DNA of 64,000 bases, from contig DIXJ01000011.1 in the NCBI GenBank assembly GCA_002436015.1, positions 57,603-121,602 of the forward strand, given 5' to 3'. The notes under the pieces are model-generated. The model was not told the origin of the DNA. It made no database searches and worked only from the letters and a program-made list of their open reading frames with translations. Source of the stretch: Synergistaceae bacterium UBA6083. GTDB lineage: Bacteria > Synergistota > Synergistia > Synergistales > 79-D21. Positions 57,878-64,000 of this stretch are shown here, in pieces (the first letter of the stretch is position 1; each line of letters starts with the position of its first letter). A program made the translations under genes and the position numbers.

Positions 57878-58338
57878 TGGCGATCCTTTGGTTCTCTCTC
57901 CTTGCCCGGGATCTCCTGCAGGTCGTTTTTTCCGGGACGGCCATTGTTCCGGATTTTACGGTTCTTGCCCTGGTCTGGGTCGCGGTTTTCCGATGCGAGG
58001 ACGCGGCGCTGCTCTTCATCCCGGCTTTCTTGGCAGGGCTCTTTTGGGACTTGAGATGGACGGCGCTTCCGGGGGTGACGTCGAGTGCCTATGTCCTTGT
58101 AGTCGCTACCAGTGCTTGGGTATGGTCGCATCTTTCCCCAGGCCGTAGAGGCAACCCCACCCTGTTCTTTGTCTGGGCGATTGCCGCCCATGGGCTCTCC
58201 ACTTTCCTTCCGGCCCTTCTTTCCGGGCACGGTTCGGGGTTGTCTTCCCCGCTCGTTTCCCAACAGGGGATGGCCCTTGCCTGTGTCCTTGGGTTGACTG
58301 CCCTGTTCATCCGGCACGGCCGAATCCACCATGACTAG
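57877..58338 (+). CDS. mreD: Rod-shape protein MreD
   Basis: 153 residues with about five membrane helices (LARDLLQVVFSGTAIVPDFTVLALVWVAV...). Poorly conserved but position and size between mreC and mrdA settle it. Overlaps both neighbours by a few bases. Confidence 0.87.
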   Translation: MAILWFSLLARDLLQVVFSGTAIVPDFTVLALVWVAVFRCEDAALLFIPAFLAGLFWDLRWTALPGVTSSAYVLVVATSAWVWSHLSPGRRGNPTLFFVWAIAAHGLSTFLPALLSGHGSGLSSPLVSQQGMALACVLGLTALFIRHGRIHHD

Positions 58339-60070
58339 GGATATCGGACGCCGATCCCAGCTGAACCTCCGTTTGAGCCACTTGCGGGTCTTCGTGGGCT
58401 ATACCCTTCTGGGGCTTGCCTTGTCTCTTCTTTTCTTCCAGGTCTTGAGGGGCGAACATTACTCGTCCCTTTCGACGCAAAACAAGATTCGCGTGATCAG
58501 GACTTCAAGCCCCAGGGGGGAGATCACGGATGTTCATGGAGCTCCCTTGGCGGTTAGCGTGCGGACCTTCGACATCGTGGGCTACCCTCCGGACCTGAAG
58601 GACGCCAGAATTCTCGGCGAAGTTGCGGCTGCTCTACAGAAGCAGGGTATCCCTGCGACAGCGGAGGGGCTCGGAGAAAGCATACGGAAACAATACTGGG
58701 CTCCCTACCGGCCGGTTACTGTCGCATCCAACCTGACGCTTGGGCAGGTTGCAAGCCTCGTTTCGGATCCTTTCTTCCCAAAATTTCTTTCCCCAACACC
58801 TGTTTTCCGAAGAGTGTATCCCGCTGGTGCCCTGGCTGCCCACGTCGTAGGCTATGTCGGCGAAGTAACAAAGGACGAAATATCGTCCCGTGCCGAGGAG
58901 AAGTATAGGGTGGGAGACCTTATCGGAAAAACGGGAATCGAACTCGTTCACGAGGGAACCCTGAGGGGACTGGCAGCGGAAGAAGCGGTCGAGGTGGACG
59001 CGGTGGGCAGGAGACGGCGCAGTTTGAGCCGGATTCCTCCAACCAAGGGGCAGGATCTCAGGCTAACCCTTGACCTGGGTGCCCAAAGGGAGGCAGAGCA
59101 ACTCCTCGGGGGCAAGAAAGGCGTCATCGTTGCCATGGATATCAAGGACGGGGGAGTCAAGGTGCTCTATTCGGCACCCTCCTATGACCCTAACCCCTTG
59201 ACTTGGGGGGTATCAGCCGGAGAGTGGGGGCGCCTGCTCAAGGATCCGGACCGGCCGATGATGAACAGGGCGATCAGCGGGGCCTACCCGCCCGGGTCGA
59301 CCTTCAAGGCCGTGCCCGCATTGGCTGCCCTTGTGGAGAAAGTTGTAACGCCGCATACGACAGTTTATTGTCCAGGGCAATTAAAGGTTGGAAACCGAAT
59401 TTTTCGCTGCTGGAAGCGGGGCGGACATGGGACCGTGAGCCTTGTCACGGCTCTTAAGGACTCTTGTGATGTATACTTCTACCAGGTTGGGCTCTGGCTT
59501 GGAGCTGATCGCCTGATCGAGTGGTCCAGCCGGCTGGGAGTCGGACAGGTGACGGGGATCGACCTTCCCGGCGAATCCCGTGGAAACCTTGCAGGACGAG
59601 AGTGGAAGAAAAGACGTTTTTCCGAATCCTGGTTTCATGGGGATACGGTCAACTATTCCATAGGCCAGGGATTTCTTCTCATGACCCCGTTGCAACTGGC
59701 CCGGGTTTATGCTGCCCTCGCTAACGGAGGGACCCTCGTTGTTCCGCATCTTTCGGCGGGTGAACACCCCCGGGGGACCGATCTCCACCTTCCCAGAGAA
59801 GCCCTCGGCTGGGTTCGGAAGGGGATGGAGGAAGTCGTCAAATCAGGCACGGGCAGGGCTTCAGGTGTTTACGGGGTGTCCGTTACCGGCAAGACGGGCA
59901 CGGCCCAAAACCCGCATGGTGATGACCACGCGTGGTTTGTGGGGTATGCTCCTTCAGATAACCCACGATACGTTGCCGTCGCGCTGGTCGAGGGAGGCGG
60001 ACATGGGAGCTCGGTAGCCGCTCCGCTTGTCGGCCAGGTTTTAGCTTATCTTGTGGGTGTCGAGCGCTGA
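58331..60070 (+). CDS. mrdA: Peptidoglycan transpeptidase PBP2
   Basis: 579 residues. N-terminal membrane anchor, PBP dimerisation domain (SPRGEITDVHGAPLAVS), transpeptidase domain with PPGSTFK (Ser nucleophile), LKDSCDVYFYQ (SXN-like) and KTGTAQN (KTG). Member of the elongation machine with RodA (downstream) and MreBCD. Confidence 0.94.
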   Translation: MTRDIGRRSQLNLRLSHLRVFVGYTLLGLALSLLFFQVLRGEHYSSLSTQNKIRVIRTSSPRGEITDVHGAPLAVSVRTFDIVGYPPDLKDARILGEVAAALQKQGIPATAEGLGESIRKQYWAPYRPVTVASNLTLGQVASLVSDPFFPKFLSPTPVFRRVYPAGALAAHVVGYVGEVTKDEISSRAEEKYRVGDLIGKTGIELVHEGTLRGLAAEEAVEVDAVGRRRRSLSRIPPTKGQDLRLTLDLGAQREAEQLLGGKKGVIVAMDIKDGGVKVLYSAPSYDPNPLTWGVSAGEWGRLLKDPDRPMMNRAISGAYPPGSTFKAVPALAALVEKVVTPHTTVYCPGQLKVGNRIFRCWKRGGHGTVSLVTALKDSCDVYFYQVGLWLGADRLIEWSSRLGVGQVTGIDLPGESRGNLAGREWKKRRFSESWFHGDTVNYSIGQGFLLMTPLQLARVYAALANGGTLVVPHLSAGEHPRGTDLHLPREALGWVRKGMEEVVKSGTGRASGVYGVSVTGKTGTAQNPHGDDHAWFVGYAPSDNPRYVAVALVEGGGHGSSVAAPLVGQVLAYLVGVER

Positions 60071-60079
60071 AAGAGGGGT

Positions 60080-60763
60080 GTGGAGGAGATGGAAGTCGAA
60101 AGGGAAAAGGCTGCTGTCACCTTAAAGGGGGGCGCAGGCCATCTTCGCCTTGTCGTTCCTGAAGGGATCCCCGATTCCGACGTCTGGTCCGGGCTTGAAA
60201 AAACGGTCGAAGAAGCCCAGCACCTCATTGAAGGAGGCCGTGTTGTTCTTGATCTCCAGGGAAGGCCTCTCTCCAGCGATTTTATCGGGCGGTTGCTGAC
60301 CGACATAGTCTGGAAACACGGGCTGCATCTCCTCTCATGGATCAGCTTCGACAACGAGGGGCTGGGGTTGCTTCGAACGGCAGGACTAGCGGTCGGAGAG
60401 CCCATGGCTCCGGTACCCGAAATCAGGCACGCCAGGGCTTTCCAGACCCTCCTTGTGGAGAGGTCTCTCCGGTCGGGGCAGAAAGTGGAACACCCCGGAG
60501 ACGTCTTTGTGGTCGGCCAGGTTAACGATGGAGCGGAAGTCGTTTCAGCCGGGAACATCGTCGTTTGGGGCAGGTTGCAGGGATTGGTTCACGCCGGGGC
60601 GGAAGGCAATATTTCCTCCAGGGTCATCGCCAAGTCCTTCGAAGCGACGCAGGTCAGGATCGGCCGCCTTTTCAGCACTTTTGACAGTGCGTCTCCCTGG
60701 TACGGGAAGAGCGTCCTTTTCGCAGTGGAGGGAGACACGCTGATTGCAAAGGAATTGCCTTGA
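60080..60763 (+). CDS. minC: Septum site-determining protein MinC
   Basis: 227 residues. MinC blocks FtsZ polymerisation away from mid-cell. The C-terminal beta-helix is recognisable (GDVFVVGQVNDGAEVVSAGNIVVWGRLQGLVHAGAEGN). A GTG at 60080 and ATG at 60089 are both possible starts; neither has ideal spacing. Followed by minD and minE. Confidence 0.9.
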   Translation: MEEMEVEREKAAVTLKGGAGHLRLVVPEGIPDSDVWSGLEKTVEEAQHLIEGGRVVLDLQGRPLSSDFIGRLLTDIVWKHGLHLLSWISFDNEGLGLLRTAGLAVGEPMAPVPEIRHARAFQTLLVERSLRSGQKVEHPGDVFVVGQVNDGAEVVSAGNIVVWGRLQGLVHAGAEGNISSRVIAKSFEATQVRIGRLFSTFDSASPWYGKSVLFAVEGDTLIAKELP

Positions 60764-60793
60764 TCATAGTTTGAACGAGGAGGAGGGGGCTTT

Positions 60794-61594
60794 ATGGATC
60801 CGAGAATTATCGTCGTGACATCTGGGAAAGGCGGGGTCGGCAAGACGACAACGACGGCAAACCTGGCCGTTGCCCTGGCTAAGGCAGGCTACAAGACCGC
60901 GGCTGTTGACGGGGATATCGGGTTGAGAAACCTGGACGTCGTTCTGGGGCTTGAAAACAGGATCGTTTTCAACCTTGTGGATGTTGTAGAAGGCGCCTGC
61001 AAGCTGCAGAAGGCCATGGTCCGGGACAAGCGGGTGGAAAATCTTTTCCTGCTTCCTGCCGCCCAGACGCGAACCAAGGATGCGGTAAGCCCCGACCAGA
61101 TGCTGAAACTCTGCGACGAACTCAGGGAAAACTTCGATATCACGCTCATCGATAGCCCCGCGGGCATAGAGCAAGGGTTCCGCAACGCTGCAATCGGTGC
61201 CGACGAGGCCATCGTCGTGACGACCCCGGAGGTTTCTGCCGTCCGCGATGCGGATCGGATCATCGGCATGCTGGAATCCATGTCGAAGTCGCCGATAAGG
61301 CTGGTCCTTAACCGCCTGCGACCTGCAATGGTCAAGTCCGGCGACATGATCGACGTCAAGGATGTCCTTGATATCCTGGCGATTGACCTGATCGGAGTCA
61401 TACCGGACGACACAGCCGTCGTCATCTCGACGAACAAGGGAGAGCCCCTGACCCTCGGAGACGAATCTATCGCTGCCCGAGCCTTCTCCAACGTGGCCCG
61501 CCGTATACTCGGTGAAGAAGTACCGCTCCTCGACCTGGAGGCTTCCGATCAGAAAGGCTTTTTCGGTTTTCTCCGGAAAGCCCTTGGTCTTTAG
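60794..61594 (+). CDS. minD: Septum site-determining ATPase MinD
   Basis: 266 residues. Deviant Walker A GKGGVGKTT, switch DSPAGIEQGF, and the C-terminal amphipathic membrane-targeting helix GFFGFLRKALGL. ATG 60794 with GAGGAGGAGG upstream. Oscillates with MinE to place the septum. Confidence 0.95.
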   Translation: MDPRIIVVTSGKGGVGKTTTTANLAVALAKAGYKTAAVDGDIGLRNLDVVLGLENRIVFNLVDVVEGACKLQKAMVRDKRVENLFLLPAAQTRTKDAVSPDQMLKLCDELRENFDITLIDSPAGIEQGFRNAAIGADEAIVVTTPEVSAVRDADRIIGMLESMSKSPIRLVLNRLRPAMVKSGDMIDVKDVLDILAIDLIGVIPDDTAVVISTNKGEPLTLGDESIAARAFSNVARRILGEEVPLLDLEASDQKGFFGFLRKALGL

Positions 61595-61606
61595 GAGGTG
61601 GATGTC

Positions 61607-61894
61607 ATGAACTTCCTTGCCCGGCTGTTCCAGATGATCAAAAAGGAAAAGTCGAAGGACACGGCAAAAAAACGTCTTCAGCTAGTCCTGATCCACGATC
61701 GCACGGACATTTCCCCGGAAATGATGGAAAATCTCCGTAAGGACCTTATCGGTGTCATCAGCAATTATCTCGATATCGAGGAAGACAAGATCGAGCTCGA
61801 TTTTTCGAAAGAAGAACGTTCCGTGGCGCTTGTGGCGAACATCCCCGTCAAGAACGTCAAGAGGAGAGCGGAGCGCAGGGCGGAGCCTGCATGA
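61607..61894 (+). CDS. minE: Cell division topological specificity factor MinE
   Basis: 95 residues with the N-terminal amphipathic anti-MinCD helix (FLARLFQMIKKEKSKDTAKKRL) and the LIHDRTDISPEMMENLRKDL core of the MinE dimer. ATG 61607 follows AGGAGGT. Its stop is overlapped by rodA as ATGA. Confidence 0.92.
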   Translation: MNFLARLFQMIKKEKSKDTAKKRLQLVLIHDRTDISPEMMENLRKDLIGVISNYLDIEEDKIELDFSKEERSVALVANIPVKNVKRRAERRAEPA

Positions 61895-63015
61895 AACTGC
61901 GGGAGGAGAAGGGGAATATCCTACGGCTGCTGTTCGTTTCGTCTGACCGCAATCTGTTGTTTGCGACCGTAGTCCTTTTCCTCATCGGCCTTTTTTCGAT
62001 CTTCAGCGCCAGCCTCGGCATGGAGAAAAACGCCGGGGCTTTCGTTGTCAGGCAGGCAACCTGGGGACTTGTCTCCTTCTCGGCTTACGCGGTGGTTTTG
62101 AGGGTCGGCTACGTGCGCCTCCTTGAATTGGCCTACCGGCTGTATGGGATCGCGTTGATTCTCCTGGTGATCGTGCTGGTCTTGGGACATGTCGTCAGGG
62201 GTTCCCAAAGCTGGATCGGTTTTGCGGGAATTCGGCTTCAGCCTTCCGAGGTTACCAAGGTTGCCCTCGCCCTCCTGCTGGCCAAGCATCTTTGCAGGCA
62301 CCCGGTGAAGGGGCCGAGAGACCTGGCAGGCGTCCTGGCGCTGGCGGGGATGAGTCTCGTCCTTGTTCTGGCCCAGCCTGACCTCGGGAGCGCCATCGTG
62401 TTTTCGGTCATGATCCTTACAGCCCTATACGCAGCAGGAACACCAGCGCGCTACCTGGTTGGGCTTTGCGGTGCAGCCCTTTTGGCCATGCCGTTCGCCT
62501 GGCATTTTCTCAAGACCTACCAGCGCCTGCGACTCATGGTTTTTTTGAATCCCTATGTCGACCCCCTCGGGGCGGGTTACAACGTGATCCAGTCCAGGAT
62601 CGCCGTGGGTTCGGGACGCTTGGTCGGCAAGGGTTTCATGATGGGAACACAGAGCAAGCTTGGTTTTCTCCCGGAGCCCCACACGGATTTCATTTTTAGC
62701 GTTTTTGCGGAGGAGTTCGGTTTCCTGGGCGGTGTTGCCCTTTTGGCCCTCTTCTCCCTCTTGCTCTGGCGTATCATCGCTGCCGGAGTCAAATCCAGGG
62801 ATCTCCGCGGCAAAGTCCTTGTCGCATCAATCGCGGGCTGGATCTGGTTCCAGGTACTGGAAGGCATGGCAATGAGCATGGGGCTTGCCCCTGTAACGGG
62901 ACTTCCACTGCCTTTCCTGAGTTACGGTGGAAGCTCCCTTCTTTCGCTCGGGATTGCCTTGGGCCTTGTCCAGAGCGTGTTCGTAGAAAATCCGCGGCCA
63001 GATGACGATTCTTGA
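61891..63015 (+). CDS. rodA: RodA peptidoglycan glycosyltransferase (SEDS family)
   Basis: 374 residues, about ten membrane helices. SEDS motifs: GSQSWIGFAGIRLQPSEVTK, AQPDLGSAIVF, VIQSRIAVGSGRLVGKG, LPEPHTDFIFSVFAEEFGFLG, and LPFLSYGGSSLLSLGIALG. Works with PBP2 for cell elongation. Assigned RodA rather than FtsW from the mre/mrdA context. Confidence 0.93.
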   Translation: MKLREEKGNILRLLFVSSDRNLLFATVVLFLIGLFSIFSASLGMEKNAGAFVVRQATWGLVSFSAYAVVLRVGYVRLLELAYRLYGIALILLVIVLVLGHVVRGSQSWIGFAGIRLQPSEVTKVALALLLAKHLCRHPVKGPRDLAGVLALAGMSLVLVLAQPDLGSAIVFSVMILTALYAAGTPARYLVGLCGAALLAMPFAWHFLKTYQRLRLMVFLNPYVDPLGAGYNVIQSRIAVGSGRLVGKGFMMGTQSKLGFLPEPHTDFIFSVFAEEFGFLGGVALLALFSLLLWRIIAAGVKSRDLRGKVLVASIAGWIWFQVLEGMAMSMGLAPVTGLPLPFLSYGGSSLLSLGIALGLVQSVFVENPRPDDDS

Positions 63016-63028
63016 GGTGAATAAAAAA

Positions 63029-64000
63029 ATGGAACGGCCTTTTGAACTGGACAGCACTTTGTGGCCTCTCCTGGCGACGGTCAAGCACCCGTCGCGGTAC
63101 ATTGGGCAGGAATGGGGCTCGATCGATAAAACCGGCGGGAACGAAAATCCAGCAGTACGACTCTGCCTGGCTTTTCCCGATACTTACGAGGTCGGGATGA
63201 GTTTCCTTGGGTTCCAGATTCTCTATGCCCTGGCGAATTCCCTTGAAGGGATCGTGGCGGAGAGGGCCTACTGTCCCTGGGTCGACATGGAGATGTCCCT
63301 GCGCTCCGAGGGTTTGCCCCTGGCATCCCTCGAATCGGGCACGCCCCTTGGAAGATTTGACGCGGTTGGGTTCACGCTACAGTACGAGCTGACCGCGACG
63401 AACATCCTGACGATGCTGGACCTCGGAGGCATCCCAATCAGGTCGGAGGATCGTCGCGAGGGAGACCCCCTGGTCATGGCCGGAGGCCCAGGAGCCCTTG
63501 CCCCCGAACCCCTGGCCCCTTTCATCGATTTCTTCTGCCTGGGGGACGGTGAAGAGTTGTTGCCTTCTGTCCTGGAAGTGATGGCCGAGACCCGCGGCTG
63601 CCGCAGGGAAGAGCGCCTTTCCTGCCTGTCGGGCTTGCCCGGCATTTACGTTCCGGCTTTTTCAACGTGCGAATACTCCGAAAGGGGCGTCGAGATCAAG
63701 TCAAGGCAACAACTGCCGGTTAAGCGCCAGTTCGTCCACGATATGGACACCGCATTTGCTCCGTCTTCCCTAATTGTTCCCGATACCGGGATTGTCCACG
63801 ACAGGGTCCCGGTGGAGGTCTTTCGCGGTTGCTCCAGGGGATGCCGGTTCTGCCAGGCGGGCATGATTTATCGGCCGGTTCGGGAACGAAGCCCCGAAAA
63901 GGTCATCGGCATCGCCAGGGATCTTCTGAGAAAGACCGGATGGGAAGAAGTCGGGCTGGTGTCGCTGTCCTCCTGCGACTACACGGGCCTGGTTCCCGTG
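63029..64000 (+). CDS. B12-binding-type radical SAM protein (TIGR03960-like, partial)
   Basis: 324 codons to the window end with no stop; start ATG at 63029 follows GAGGTGA. N-terminal B12-binding-like domain (LAFPDTYEVGMSFLGFQILY, LGDGEELL) then a radical SAM motif CSRGCRFCQAGMIYRP. The protein matches TIGR03960-type enzymes, which in related bacteria sit just after rodA, before DUF2344 and RNase G genes. The fused DUF2344 region would be beyond the edge. Substrate unknown; a link with ribosome or RNA modification is guessed from context. Confidence 0.85.
   Translation, partial: MERPFELDSTLWPLLATVKHPSRYIGQEWGSIDKTGGNENPAVRLCLAFPDTYEVGMSFLGFQILYALANSLEGIVAERAYCPWVDMEMSLRSEGLPLASLESGTPLGRFDAVGFTLQYELTATNILTMLDLGGIPIRSEDRREGDPLVMAGGPGALAPEPLAPFIDFFCLGDGEELLPSVLEVMAETRGCRREERLSCLSGLPGIYVPAFSTCEYSERGVEIKSRQQLPVKRQFVHDMDTAFAPSSLIVPDTGIVHDRVPVEVFRGCSRGCRFCQAGMIYRPVRERSPEKVIGIARDLLRKTGWEEVGLVSLSSCDYTGLVPV

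Noticed and set aside
1..64000. CRISPR arrays, transposons, prophage or integrated elements
   Set aside because: No regularly spaced repeats, transposase, integrase or phage gene; gene order and composition look like stable chromosome throughout.

Overview
The window reads as a gene-dense, GC-rich chromosome segment of an anaerobic diderm bacterium, most likely a member of the Synergistota. This placement is an inference from content: LPS-transport genes (lptB with an LptA-like partner) point to an outer membrane, and two amino-acid ABC importers, a potassium-dependent membrane pyrophosphatase, SpoVS, Rex and a likely selenoprotein fit peptide-fermenting anaerobes of that phylum. No rRNA, tRNA, CRISPR array, insertion sequence or prophage is visible. 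Almost the whole window is core or near-core chromosome, with genes often overlapping by 4 to 20 bases.

Layout. 1-2.3 kb: the Asp/Gly-rich tail of an unknown protein, then archease and the RNA ligase RtcB. 2.3-5.5 kb (minus): a polar amino-acid importer whose binding protein is fused to the permease, and a manganese exporter mntP behind a yybP-ykoY-type riboswitch. 5.5-8.2 kb: a frameshifted gene remnant, a YgiQ-family radical SAM protein and an MsrA whose catalytic residue is encoded by an in-frame TGA followed by a SECIS-like hairpin. 8.2-13.9 kb (minus): an L,D-transpeptidase and a complete branched-chain amino-acid importer (livK-H-M-G-F) with a terminator between livK and livH. 14-15.8 kb: an Rrf2 regulator, a TrpR-like protein and two unknown small genes. 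15.9-19.6 kb: two adjacent D-Ala-D-Ala-ligase-like ATP-grasp enzymes, a GNAT acetyltransferase and a convergent aminotransferase, possibly an undescribed peptide-forming pathway.

19.7-32.2 kb (plus, one minus gene): malQ, spoVS, hisS, aspS, an unknown gene, a metal-dependent hydrolase, lptA-like, lptB, murJ, hslO, unknown small genes and tsaD. 32.3-34.4 kb: groES-groEL under a perfect CIRCE operator. 34.5-40.8 kb: guaA, larB, an AI-2E-family transporter, mobB and hppA. 40.8-48.1 kb: dnaG-rpoD, rqcP, ridA, rex, yajC-secD-secF. 48.1-50.3 kb: a coiled-coil protein paired with a radical SAM enzyme, then a LapA-like protein. 50.3-56 kb: recJ, relA/spoT, dtd, an MBL hydrolase and radC. 56-64 kb: a cell-shape and division cluster mreB-mreC-mreD-mrdA-minC-minD-minE-rodA, followed by a B12-binding radical SAM gene cut by the window end.

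The most notable item is the selenocysteine MsrA at 7541-8182, which a standard gene caller would truncate or call a frameshift. The ATP-grasp pair, the coiled-coil/radical SAM pair and the remnant ahead of ygiQ are the next most interesting.
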